Of a stretch of 64,000 bases of DNA, positions 42,630-51,095 are shown piece by piece. Source of the stretch: Prevotella sp. 885 (GTDB lineage: Bacteria > Bacteroidota > Bacteroidia > Bacteroidales > Bacteroidaceae); NCBI RefSeq assembly GCF_002265625.1, contig NZ_NOVE01000006.1, positions 1-64,000 of the forward strand. The letters run 5' to 3'. Both the position numbers and the translations under genes were made by a program. Under the pieces are notes generated by a model. That model saw nothing but the letters and a program-made list of their open reading frames with translations, was not told the origin of the DNA and did not search any database. The number at the start of each line of letters is the position of its first letter. Positions within the stretch are counted from its first letter, which is position 1.

Positions 42630-45179
42630 ATGATGAACCAGTTTTCACCAAAAGTTTCCCAAGTTTTGGCATTCAGCAGAGAAGAAGCCCAACGCCTTTC
42701 TTGCAAAACAGTTAGTGTGGAGCATCTTGTTTTGGGAATGTTAAGGGATAACACAAATCCATTGACACCAATATTACAGACAATGAATATTGATGAGGCG
42801 TCGGTCAAGCGCGAATTGGAAGCCAAGGCTTCTGACAATATAACTAATACATCAGAAGATTCGGTATCGTCAATATCTATGGACGAGCATGCGGGCAACG
42901 TACTGAAGCTGTCCGTACTGGAGGCAAGACTCCAACACTCGCAGGAAGTGGAACTGAAGCATGTGCTTTTGGCTATCTTTCACGACCAGACTCCGAGTGG
43001 AGCCAAAGAGGTATTAGAGAATAACGGCTTGTCATACGAAACCGTAAAGAACTTTTTCATGCAGACAAACACCACAATAAAACACAACAACACTCCGACA
43101 AACGGTATCGGCCTTTCTGAAGAAGAGGACGAGTCAACGTCACGTCATTCTGTCGGAAACGCATATAACAACCCTTCAGGTAATGGTCGTCCTTCAAGCG
43201 GAACTTCAACACCAGTGCTGGACAAGTTCTCTACGGACCTTACGGCTGCTGCCAAGGAAGGTAAGCTCGATCCCGTCGTAGGACGTGCTGTAGAGATGGC
43301 AAGAGTGACGGAAATCCTGTGCCGAAGAAAGAAGAACAATCCTATTCTTATCGGCGAACCTGGTGTGGGCAAGAGTGCTATTGCCGAAGGACTGGCACAG
43401 ATGATTGCCAAGCACCACACCTCTCCCCTGCTTTTCAACAAGCGAATACTGCGTCTGGACATGACGTCCATCGTAGCTGGAACAAAGTACAGAGGACAGT
43501 TTGAGGAGCGCATTCAGGCTCTGCTTCGTGAACTGGAGAACAACCCTGAGATTATTGTCTTCATAGACGAGATTCATACAATTATCGGAGCTGGCAGCAC
43601 GCCAGGCTCTATGGATGCAGCCAACATCATGAAGCCGGCTTTGGCAAGAGGACTTATACAATGCATAGGTGCTACCACACTTGATGAATATCGCAACTCT
43701 ATCGAAAAGGACGGAGCCTTGGAGCGCCGTTTCCAGAAGGTTATGATAGAACCGTCTACAGAGAAAGAAACGTTAGAGATTCTTCAGAATATAAAGGAAC
43801 GCTACGAAGACTACCACCACGTACGCTACACGGATGAGGCTTTGCTTGCCTGCGTGCAGCTCACCACACGATACATCACAGAACGCCAACTACCCGACAA
43901 GGCAATTGACGCTATGGACGAGGTAGGTGCTAAGGCTCATTTACAGCACGCCGTAATTCCTCAGGAGATTCTTGACAAAGAGAAACTGCTGAGCGAGACG
44001 ATGCGTCTGAAGAACGCTGCCGCTGCAGACCAGAATTTCGAGCTTGCAGCAAGTTATCGCGATCGTGAATGCCAGCTCGAGGATGAGCTTCAGAAGCTTA
44101 ACAAGGACTGGATGCAGAACGATAACGGCGTTCGTGAAACCATCGACGAGGCAGAAGTGGCTACGGTTGTGGCTCAGATGTCTGGGATTCCTGTTCAGAA
44201 GATTTCAGAATCAGAGGAAGGCATGCTTCGCCATCTTTCAGACACTCTAAAGTCGTCCGTTATCTCTCAAGACAAAGCCATCGACAAGATATCAAGATGC
44301 ATCCAACGTAGCCGTCTTGGACTAAAGGATCCCAATAAGCCAATCGGAGTGTTCATGTTCCTTGGACCTACGGGTGTCGGCAAGACTTACCTTGCCCAGA
44401 AGTTGGCAGAAACGATGTTCGGTACAAAGGACGCTCTTGTCCGCATAGACATGAGTGAGTACTCGGAGAAATTCAACACTTCACGTCTCGTTGGTGCACC
44501 TCCGGGATACGTCGGTTATGGTGAGGGCGGTCAGTTGACCGAGAAGGTAAGGCGCCATCCCTACTCTATCGTACTCCTTGACGAGATAGAGAAAGCTCAT
44601 GGCGATGTCTTCAACCTTCTTCTTCAAGTACTTGATGAGGGTCGTATGACAGACGGCAACGGCAGAATGGTGGATTTCCGCAATACCATCATTATCATGA
44701 CCTCTAATGCAGGAACACGTCAGTTGCAAGATTTCAGCCATGGCATCGGCTTCAACGCAGTATCGCTATCAGGTGCAGCAGACGAAAAGAGCAAGGAATA
44801 CGCTCGCTCTGTAATACAGAAGAGTCTGAGCAAGCAGTTCGCTCCAGAATTTCTCAACCGCCTGGACGACATAATCACCTTCGAACAACTTGACGCCGCT
44901 GCCATCCGAAAGATTGTAGACATAGAGTTGACACGCCTCATAGATCGCATGAAGGAAATCGGCTACTCAATAACAGTTAGTGATGCCGCGAAGGACTTCC
45001 TTGCTACAAAGGGCTACGACCAGCAGTTTGGAGCTCGTCCTCTAAAGCGAGCTATACAAAACTACATCGAAGACGAACTCTGCGACTTTCTCCTTTCCGG
45101 TAATGTCAAGAAGGGAGCAACGGTAAAAGTAGAGAAAACAGAAGATGCAGACAAGCTGAACATTTCAGTCTGCGAATAA
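42630..45179 (+). CDS. clpC: ATP-dependent Clp protease ATPase subunit ClpC
   Basis: This 849-residue Hsp100 unfoldase feeds proteins to ClpP. The N-domain holds two Clp_N repeats (1-145). D1 has Walker [10 protein letters not shown] (about 242) and [14 protein letters not shown]; a UVR-like motif ([19 protein letters not shown], about 470) sits in the middle, which marks ClpC rather than ClpB, since the long ClpB coiled coil is absent. D2 has [12 protein letters not shown] (about 577) and a HGIGF loop that fits the ClpP-binding tripeptide. A low-complexity linker (about 150-190) joins N-domain and D1. It ends at a strong terminator. Confidence 0.93.
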   Translation: MMNQFSPKVSQVLAFSREEAQRLSCKTVSVEHLVLGMLRDNTNPLTPILQTMNIDEASVKRELEAKASDNITNTSEDSVSSISMDEHAGNVLKLSVLEARLQHSQEVELKHVLLAIFHDQTPSGAKEVLENNGLSYETVKNFFMQTNTTIKHNNTPTNGIGLSEEEDESTSRHSVGNAYNNPSGNGRPSSGTSTPVLDKFSTDLTAAAKEGKLDPVVGRAVEMARVTEILCRRKKNNPILIGEPGVGKSAIAEGLAQMIAKHHTSPLLFNKRILRLDMTSIVAGTKYRGQFEERIQALLRELENNPEIIVFIDEIHTIIGAGSTPGSMDAANIMKPALARGLIQCIGATTLDEYRNSIEKDGALERRFQKVMIEPSTEKETLEILQNIKERYEDYHHVRYTDEALLACVQLTTRYITERQLPDKAIDAMDEVGAKAHLQHAVIPQEILDKEKLLSETMRLKNAAAADQNFELAASYRDRECQLEDELQKLNKDWMQNDNGVRETIDEAEVATVVAQMSGIPVQKISESEEGMLRHLSDTLKSSVISQDKAIDKISRCIQRSRLGLKDPNKPIGVFMFLGPTGVGKTYLAQKLAETMFGTKDALVRIDMSEYSEKFNTSRLVGAPPGYVGYGEGGQLTEKVRRHPYSIVLLDEIEKAHGDVFNLLLQVLDEGRMTDGNGRMVDFRNTIIIMTSNAGTRQLQDFSHGIGFNAVSLSGAADEKSKEYARSVIQKSLSKQFAPEFLNRLDDIITFEQLDAAAIRKIVDIELTRLIDRMKEIGYSITVSDAAKDFLATKGYDQQFGARPLKRAIQNYIEDELCDFLLSGNVKKGATVKVEKTEDADKLNISVCE

Positions 45180-45197
45180 GCAATAAGGTTTCAAAAG

Positions 45198-45242
45198 AAA
45201 AATCACCATTAATCGTCCATAGAACGGTTAATGGTGATTTTT
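45198..45242. terminator. Terminator between clpC and lrgB
   Basis: A 15-bp perfect stem (45198-45212 with 45228-45242), extended by three more pairs, with a 9-nt loop and a T-rich tail on both sides. It lies between two convergent genes. Confidence 0.9.
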
Positions 45243-45276
45243 TATATACACGTTAATACTCCTAACATAGGTATAA

Positions 45277-45969
45277 TCAGACACCTAACATAGGTATGAT
45301 CATAGGTGTAAGTAATGAGGTAAGGATACCGTTAACGGTAAGGCCAAGGCTGGCGTAAGCTCCATGCACCTCGTTCTTATCCATACAGGTGGCAGTTCCT
45401 AAGGCATGTGCTGCGGTTCCCATAGATAGACCTTGAGCTACCGGCGACTTAACATGGGCAAAACCCATAGTACGATATCCGCATATTGCACATAAAAGCC
45501 CCACACCAACAACGACTGCGGCTGTAAGCGATGGTATACCACCTACAGCCTTCGTCACCTCCATAGCAATAGGAGTGGTGACGGACTTGGAAGCTAATGA
45601 CAATACCACCTCCCTTGAGGCTCCAAGCTCTTTGGCAATAAACACGACGGAAACAATACCTACGATGCAACCTGCAAGCTCAGACAAGAGGATTGGGACA
45701 ATCTGCTTCTTGATGGTGGACAACTGCATATACAAAGGTACTCCTAATGCTACAACAGCAGGCTTAAGCCAAAACTCTATCATTCGTCCACCTTGATAAT
45801 AGGTATCGTAACTGACTCCTGTAAGTTTCAGAAAAAGTATCATGCAGCATATAGCCACTAATATTGGATTCATTATCACCCAACCCGTACGACGACGTAG
45901 CAACTTACCAAGAAAATACGTACCGAAGGTAAGGGAGATAAGGAAAAAGTCGTTTGAAAAATATTCCAT
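45277..45969 (-). CDS. lrgB: LrgB/CidB family membrane protein
   Basis: This 230-residue inner-membrane protein has about six helices and the family's conserved SKSVTTPIAMEVTKAVGGIPSLTA and GTAAHALGTATCMDKNEVHGAYASLGLTV regions. LrgB pairs with LrgA; the pair was first described as holin/antiholin-like, and homologs in Bacillus and Streptococcus act in pyruvate uptake. It lies 35 nt downstream of lrgA in the same operon. Confidence 0.92.
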   Translation of the reverse strand: MEYFSNDFFLISLTFGTYFLGKLLRRRTGWVIMNPILVAICCMILFLKLTGVSYDTYYQGGRMIEFWLKPAVVALGVPLYMQLSTIKKQIVPILLSELAGCIVGIVSVVFIAKELGASREVVLSLASKSVTTPIAMEVTKAVGGIPSLTAAVVVGVGLLCAICGYRTMGFAHVKSPVAQGLSMGTAAHALGTATCMDKNEVHGAYASLGLTVNGILTSLLTPMIIPMLGV

Positions 45970-46004
45970 GATTGTGAATGTTCGGTTGTTTATGTGAATA
46001 TCGA

Positions 46005-46376
46005 TTACTTATGCTTAAATATATCATGCGACTTGTCTTTTGCCTTTCCATAGAACTGGTGCATCCATCCGGTTACAGCCAACACCAAAATGGTGGAGAT
46101 AACGGAAGCTGCAAGGATAGGTACAAGCTCGGCCTTTATCAAGTCGAAATAAAGCATGACAGCCACTCCTGGCGGTACGAAGAAGAAACCGATGTTTCCG
46201 ACAAGGAAGTCGGAAATACTACGTACCCATTCCAGTCGTATCACCTTCAACTTCAACAACATGGTCAACAGCAGCATTCCGACGATGCTCGAAGGCAACG
46301 GAATGCCAGTTAAATAAATCACTAATTCTCCTAACGCGAGACAGCCAAAGATTATGGCCAACTGACGAATCATCAT
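46005..46376 (-). CDS. lrgA: LrgA/CidA family membrane protein
   Basis: This 123-residue protein has four helices and the family core GIPLPSSIVGMLLLTMLLKLKVI and FLVGNIGFFFVPPGVAVM. It is the small partner of LrgB, with the same uncertain role (membrane permeability, or pyruvate transport as shown in some Firmicutes). No two-component regulator such as LytSR lies alongside. It follows the HU/LysM gene by 68 nt on the minus strand and may share its transcript. Confidence 0.9.
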   Translation of the reverse strand: MMIRQLAIIFGCLALGELVIYLTGIPLPSSIVGMLLLTMLLKLKVIRLEWVRSISDFLVGNIGFFFVPPGVAVMLYFDLIKAELVPILAASVISTILVLAVTGWMHQFYGKAKDKSHDIFKHK

Positions 46377-46444
46377 ATATCCTGAAAATCTAAAAAATTA
46401 TATTATGTCTTGCATAATCAGGAACTCACCAAAAGTTCCTTTAG

Positions 46445-47773
46445 TTATCTTTTTCTGGGCTTCAGCTTCAAGGCTGGTATGTTGACCATATCGCCTGCTT
46501 TCAGCTCTCGATAGTTATTGACAGCTTCCACGTAACACTCCATTCCTTCACCAAGATAGAACTTGCTTAAGGACTTCAATGTCTGACCTTTCTGTAGCTT
46601 TACGCGCTTGCTGACGCCTACAATCATATATGCTCCGGTACGTATTCTTGGATCAGAATCGTAGGAGAGCGTAGACTTGTGTGCAGCCTGCGCACCAGCA
46701 TCCTTAACTATGGATATCTCTTTAACAGAAGACGGTTCCTGCTCAGTTACCACTTTGCTTTTAGGCACAGATGGAACTACAGCCATAGTATCAACCTTTT
46801 GTGATACAGCCTTAACAGCTGCGGCTGGCTTTGATTTAACTTTCGGAGCAGGACTAACATTTACGCGTGCCTTGCTCTCAAGTTGCTCTATGCGACGGAT
46901 ATTGTCGTTCGCAAACTTATTAAAATAAAAGACTATTCCTGCTATTGCGACCAAGACTACAACAAAGAACGTCAAGACGTAACGCCACATCTTCACACGT
47001 TGCCTATGACACTCGTTACCTAGAACGTAGTTGTCCGCTTCATCAGCTTTATCCTCTGATTCTTTCGTGGGTTTACGCATCAAGGCGACAGCAACATCGC
47101 TTGCAGCATGAGCAGCAGTCTGTGCTGAGCCTAACTGGACATTATCTTTGGGATTTTCTTCACCTTCCTGAATATCTTCTGAAGAAGACTCCTCTGAAAG
47201 AGAAGGTTCTTCTGATGAAATCGGTTCATCGGAAGAAGAAGGTTCTCCTGAAGAAACCGGCTCCACGGAAGAAGAAAGTCCTTCTGAAGAAACTGGTTCC
47301 TCGAAAGAAGATGGTTCTTCTAAGGTAACGGGGGGCTCAGAAGGAATCTCTTCTGAAAGAATTTCATCGGAAGGTACATCATCGGAAGAAGTTTCTTCTA
47401 AAGAAGTTATTCCTTCATTCTCTTCCTCGTCCACTTGCGAGAAATCGATTCCTTCATTAACGACAAAAGTTTCGAATTGGGCAAAAGGACTGTTTACCCT
47501 ATCGCGCAGCATAGCCTCAGGTGTGAAGACAATCTTATAGCGTCCGTCTATTAAAATTCTCTCACCTGTATTGACATCAACGCTAACACGAGGGTTTACA
47601 GATTGCATACGGAATGTTCCAAGGCCTTTTACCTTGACACTCGTAGCATCGCTACCGTTACGGAGTTCGTCGGTAATGACAGCAAACATCTCCTTCAGGA
47701 AATTCAGAGCGTCATTATCGGACAAACCGTATTTATCGGTAAGACTTTTGGCAAATTCATTCAGACTTGTCAT
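46445..47773 (-). CDS. HU-domain protein with acidic repeats, one membrane helix and a LysM domain
   Basis: This 442-residue protein joins parts that usually act apart. Residues 1-98 are an HU/IHF-type DNA-binding domain (VKVKGLGTFRMQSVNPRVSV, GRYKIVFTPEAMLRDRVN). Residues 113-210 are a Ser/Glu/Pro low-complexity stretch with three 12-residue repeats. One membrane helix lies at 264-285, then a Lys/Ala/Pro-rich linker, and a LysM domain at about 384-434 (VKLQKGQTLKSLSKFYLG, LKAGDMVNIP). HU would be cytoplasmic and LysM periplasmic, bound to peptidoglycan, which would tether DNA to the envelope; that is inference. It overlaps the upstream hupB-like gene by 17 nt. Confidence 0.85.
   Translation of the reverse strand: MTSLNEFAKSLTDKYGLSDNDALNFLKEMFAVITDELRNGSDATSVKVKGLGTFRMQSVNPRVSVDVNTGERILIDGRYKIVFTPEAMLRDRVNSPFAQFETFVVNEGIDFSQVDEEENEGITSLEETSSDDVPSDEILSEEIPSEPPVTLEEPSSFEEPVSSEGLSSSVEPVSSGEPSSSDEPISSEEPSLSEESSSEDIQEGEENPKDNVQLGSAQTAAHAASDVAVALMRKPTKESEDKADEADNYVLGNECHRQRVKMWRYVLTFFVVVLVAIAGIVFYFNKFANDNIRRIEQLESKARVNVSPAPKVKSKPAAAVKAVSQKVDTMAVVPSVPKSKVVTEQEPSSVKEISIVKDAGAQAAHKSTLSYDSDPRIRTGAYMIVGVSKRVKLQKGQTLKSLSKFYLGEGMECYVEAVNNYRELKAGDMVNIPALKLKPRKR
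47186..47293 (-). repeat. 36-nt coding tandem repeat in the HU/LysM gene
   Basis: Three copies of a 36-nt unit encode VSSEGLSSSVEP, VSSGEPSSSDEP and ISSEEPSLSEES (residues 161-196). Similar but less regular EEPS units flank them. Such repeats can change copy number by slippage without breaking the frame. Confidence 0.75.
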
Positions 47774-48056
47774 TTCTGCTTTTATCGTTTAACATTCTCT
47801 TTACTACTGGCGCTGCCTTAAAAGCAAGAACAATCTTTGGAGGAACCATCATCTTCTGTCCCGTCGACGGATTGACGACAATCCGTTCATTGCGTTTTTT
47901 CACTTCGAAGACGCCAAAGTCGTCCACAGATACGCCATCGCCGTCATCGAAGCGCTGAGCCATCGACTCTATTACGCGTCTTACGAGCTTCTGTGTATCA
48001 TCGAGCGAATAACCACAACGCTGCGAGAGTTCTGAAATATATTCCTTATTGTTCAT
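47757..48056 (-). CDS. HU family DNA-binding protein
   Basis: This 99-residue protein is a single HU/IHF domain: a helical N-terminus (MNNKEYISELSQRCGYSLDDTQKLVRRVIESM), the GVSVDDFGVFEVKKRNERIVVNPSTGQKMMVPPK arm whose Pro can intercalate DNA, and a basic tail. It binds and bends DNA as a dimer. Its gene sits 14 nt after rimO and overlaps the HU/LysM gene, so the two HU proteins are made together and may heterodimerise. Confidence 0.92.
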   Translation of the reverse strand: MNNKEYISELSQRCGYSLDDTQKLVRRVIESMAQRFDDGDGVSVDDFGVFEVKKRNERIVVNPSTGQKMMVPPKIVLAFKAAPVVKRMLNDKSRNDKSE

Positions 48057-48070
48057 CTACTTTTATAGTT

Positions 48071-49369
48071 TTATTTCACGACATGACCATAGAGGTCAAA
48101 GTCGTCGCTGTCCGTTATATGGACATTATAGAAGGCTCCTGTACGGAGACGCTTGTCAGACTTGATAAGTACCTCCGGATCCACCTCCGGCGAGCAGAAT
48201 TCGGTTCTGCCGATATAGTAGTCGCCTTCCTTGCGGTCTATGATGGTACGCAACGTGCTTCCCACCTTGCTTGCCTCTACTTCTGCGCTAATAGCCTGCT
48301 GTACGGACATAAGTTTGTCCAGACGGCGTTGCTTCACTTCTGCAGGAACGTCATCCTCATAATGTTCAGCGCTATATGTGCCTTCCTCTTCGGAATAGGC
48401 AAACGCTCCCATTCGCTCAAACTTTGCCCACTTGACAAAATCAACAAGCTCCTTAAAGTCTTCTTCTGTTTCGCCAGGGAAGCCCACCATGAGAGTGGTA
48501 CGAATATGCAAACCAGGAACAGTCTTACGAATCTGCTCAATAAGAGCAATAGTCTCTTCCTTGGTCACATGTCTGTGCATGCGTGTGAGCATGTTGTCAG
48601 AGATGTGCTGAAGGGCTATATCAAGGTATTTACATACATTATGGTTGTCGCGGATGACGTCAAGCAACTCCATGGGGAACTGGTTGGGATAAGCATAGTG
48701 CAGACGTATCCACTCTACGCCCTTTATGGCAGCCATATCCGAGATAAGGTCTGCGATATGACGCTTGCCGTCGAGGTCTACACCATAATATGTCAGTTCT
48801 TGCGCGATAATCTGAAACTCCTTCACTCCCTTAGCCACAAGGCTACGCACCTCGTCAAGGATTTCCTCCTTAGGACGGCTTACATGCTTGCCGGTAATCA
48901 GAGGAATGGCACAATAGGCACAACGACGGTCGCATCCCTCGCTAATCTTAACGTAGGCATAATGCGACGGTGTAGTAACACAAGGCTTAACGTCCTGACA
49001 AGGCTGTGCCGGACTACCGAGATCGTCGATTAGCTGACGGAAGTCGAACTTGCCATAATACTTGTCCACCTGCGGAATCTCCTCTTCCAGTTCTGACTTA
49101 TATCTCTGCGAGAGACAGCCCATGACAAAGAGCTTGCCTATGCGTCCCTCTTCCTTAGCCTGAACAAGCTCCAGGATGGTGTCGATGCTTTCCTGCTTGG
49201 CATCCTCTATGAATCCACAAGTATTGATAACAACTATCTCGCCGTCAATCCTCTTCGGATCGTGCTTGCACAGATAGCCGGCTTTCTGAAATTTATCGAT
49301 GAGTGCCTCGCTGTCCACAAGGTTCTTTGAGCAACCCATCGTTATAACGTTTACAAGTCCTTTCTTCAT
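48071..49369 (-). CDS. rimO: Ribosomal protein S12 methylthiotransferase RimO
   Basis: This 432-residue radical-SAM enzyme adds a methylthio group to Asp of ribosomal protein S12. The N-terminal UPF0004 domain supplies Cys13 (GCSKNLVDSE), Cys51 and Cys85 for one [4Fe-4S] cluster. The radical-SAM cluster is Cys146, Cys150, Cys153 (CDRRCAYC). A C-terminal TRAM-like domain follows. The MGCSKNLVDSE start distinguishes RimO from MiaB. It lies 15 nt after ftsY and 14 nt before the HU gene. Confidence 0.96.
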   Translation of the reverse strand: MKKGLVNVITMGCSKNLVDSEALIDKFQKAGYLCKHDPKRIDGEIVVINTCGFIEDAKQESIDTILELVQAKEEGRIGKLFVMGCLSQRYKSELEEEIPQVDKYYGKFDFRQLIDDLGSPAQPCQDVKPCVTTPSHYAYVKISEGCDRRCAYCAIPLITGKHVSRPKEEILDEVRSLVAKGVKEFQIIAQELTYYGVDLDGKRHIADLISDMAAIKGVEWIRLHYAYPNQFPMELLDVIRDNHNVCKYLDIALQHISDNMLTRMHRHVTKEETIALIEQIRKTVPGLHIRTTLMVGFPGETEEDFKELVDFVKWAKFERMGAFAYSEEEGTYSAEHYEDDVPAEVKQRRLDKLMSVQQAISAEVEASKVGSTLRTIIDRKEGDYYIGRTEFCSPEVDPEVLIKSDKRLRTGAFYNVHITDSDDFDLYGHVVK

Positions 49370-49384
49370 TCTTATTGTCTAAAA

Positions 49385-50341
49385 TCAGTCTTTCTTGAAA
49401 AGAGAATCTACAAACTGTCGCTTATTGAAAAGCTGTAATGCCTCCATCGACTCTCCCAGTCCGATGTATTTCACGGGCACCTTCAGCTGGTCGCTGATGC
49501 CGATTACCACACCGCCCTTGGCTGTTCCGTCAAGCTTGGTTATGGCAAGTGACGTAATCTGCGTAACCTGCGAGAACTGCTTGGCCTGCTCAAAGGCGTT
49601 CTGTCCTGTACTTCCGTCCAGCACGAGCAATACTTCGTCAGGAGCTTCAGGCAACACTTTCTTCATCACGTCCTTTATCTTCTTCAGCTCGTTCATGAGT
49701 CCTACCTTATTGTGGAGACGTCCGGCTGTGTCTATAATTACAACGTCTGCATTATTTGCCTTTGCAGAAGAAAGCGTATCGAAAGCTACGGAAGCGGGAT
49801 CAGAACCCATCTGCTGCTTGATGACGGGCACTCCCACTCTCTCGCCCCAGATGCATATCTGCTCCACGGCAGCAGCACGGAAAGTGTCGGCAGCTCCGAG
49901 ATAAACCTTCTTGCCGGCTTTCTTAAACTGGTAAGCCAGCTTGCCGATGGTAGTGGTCTTGCCTACTCCGTTAACACCAACCACAAGGATGACGTACGGG
50001 CGATGGTCAGAGGGAATGTCCCAATCGTCATTCTCACCAGTATTGTTCTCAGTAAGAAGAGCCGCAATTTCGTCACGCATAATGCCGTTAAGTTCCTTTG
50101 TGGAGATATACTTGTCGCGAGCCACACGTTCTTCTATACGCTTGATGATCTTCAATGTTGTCTCTACACCTATATCTGACGTGATAAGGGCTTCCTCAAG
50201 ATTGTCGAGCACCTCTTCATCTACGGTAGACTTGCCGGTAATGGCACGCGCAATCTTATCAAACACGCTGTGCTTGGTCTTCTCAAGTCCGTTATCGAGG
50301 ATTTCTTTCTTGTTTTTACTAAAAAGTCCAAATATTCCCAT
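49385..50341 (-). CDS. ftsY: Signal recognition particle receptor FtsY
   Basis: This 318-residue SRP GTPase docks the SRP-ribosome complex at the inner membrane. It has the N domain (about 20-100), then G motifs VVGVNGVGKTTTIGKLAY (G1), DTFRAAAVEQ (G2), DTAGRLHNK (G3) and TKLDGTAKGG (G4). The acidic A domain of E. coli FtsY is reduced to a short basic/polar start (MGIFGLFSKNKKEILDNGL), as in many Bacteroidetes. It leads the operon ftsY-rimO-HU-HU/LysM. Confidence 0.96.
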   Translation of the reverse strand: MGIFGLFSKNKKEILDNGLEKTKHSVFDKIARAITGKSTVDEEVLDNLEEALITSDIGVETTLKIIKRIEERVARDKYISTKELNGIMRDEIAALLTENNTGENDDWDIPSDHRPYVILVVGVNGVGKTTTIGKLAYQFKKAGKKVYLGAADTFRAAAVEQICIWGERVGVPVIKQQMGSDPASVAFDTLSSAKANNADVVIIDTAGRLHNKVGLMNELKKIKDVMKKVLPEAPDEVLLVLDGSTGQNAFEQAKQFSQVTQITSLAITKLDGTAKGGVVIGISDQLKVPVKYIGLGESMEALQLFNKRQFVDSLFKKD

Positions 50342-50362
50342 ATGCGATTTCTAATTATCTTG

Positions 50363-50370
50363 CAAACTTA
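50363..50370 (-). promoter_or_regulatory. -7 box of the ftsY operon
   Basis: TAAGTTTG on the minus strand (50370-50363) fits TAnnTTTG and lies 21 nt before the ftsY start. No clear -33. Confidence 0.6.
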
Positions 50371-50423
50371 CATAAATTTGGTGAATTATTCGCCTGTTTT
50401 TTCAAAAAAGTGGTGTATATACA

Positions 50424-50460
50424 TAATAAACGCCGAGAGAATCAGTCCCGGCGTTTATTA
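50424..50460 (-). terminator. Terminator of the DUF2723/deacetylase operon
   Basis: A perfect 12-bp stem (50424-50435 with 50449-50460, 13-nt loop) lies 23 nt beyond the deacetylase stop, with A/T-rich flanks. Confidence 0.85.
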
Positions 50461-50483
50461 TAATTATAAATTTCAGTATTATA

Positions 50484-51095
50484 TCAATCAAATACCTTGA
50501 AAGTGTAGCCTTGGCTTATAAGCCAGTCCAACGATTCTGGGAGTGCCTTATGCAGTTTCTCGATGCTCTTAAGCGAGTCATGGAAAGTGATGATTGAGCC
50601 GTTTCTGGCATATTTCTTCACGTTAGCCACTACATCGTCAGCGGTCATCCACTTCGAATAGTCGCGCGTCACCAGATCCCACATCACGATGCGATAACGA
50701 CGTCGCAGAAACAGATACTCCATGTGTGTCATACATCCGTGTGGAGGTCTGAAGAGATGCGCCTTTATCAGCTCGTTGGCTTTCTCCGTATCGTCAATAT
50801 ACGTCTTGGTAAGGTGCTTGAAACCTCCAAGATGGTGGAAGGTATGATTGCCCACTTGATGTCCGGCGTCCACTATCTGCTGATATAGGTGCGGATACTT
50901 GCGGACATTGTCACCCACCATAAAGAAGGTAGCACGAATGCCATAACGTGCAAGCGTCTGGAGAATGAACGGCGTGGCTTCCGGTATCGGACCATCATCA
51001 AAGGTCAGATATACGGAACGCTCATTGTGATCCATCCTCCAGGTGGCACGTGGGAACAGCCACCTCAACCATATTGCCGGTTGTTCGATTATCAT
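50484..51095 (-). CDS. Polysaccharide deacetylase (NodB domain) family protein
   Basis: This 203-residue carbohydrate esterase family 4 protein has the NodB motifs TFDDGP (Asp33, Asp34) and HTFHH (metal ligands His84 and His88), then RPPHG and later ITFHDS. It would remove acetyl groups from an N-acetylated sugar polymer. There is no clear signal peptide, although the N-terminus is hydrophobic (AIWLRWLFPRATW). It starts in an ATGA overlap with the DUF2723 glycosyltransferase gene, suggesting a linked glycan pathway. Confidence 0.9.
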   Translation of the reverse strand: MIIEQPAIWLRWLFPRATWRMDHNERSVYLTFDDGPIPEATPFILQTLARYGIRATFFMVGDNVRKYPHLYQQIVDAGHQVGNHTFHHLGGFKHLTKTYIDDTEKANELIKAHLFRPPHGCMTHMEYLFLRRRYRIVMWDLVTRDYSKWMTADDVVANVKKYARNGSIITFHDSLKSIEKLHKALPESLDWLISQGYTFKVFD

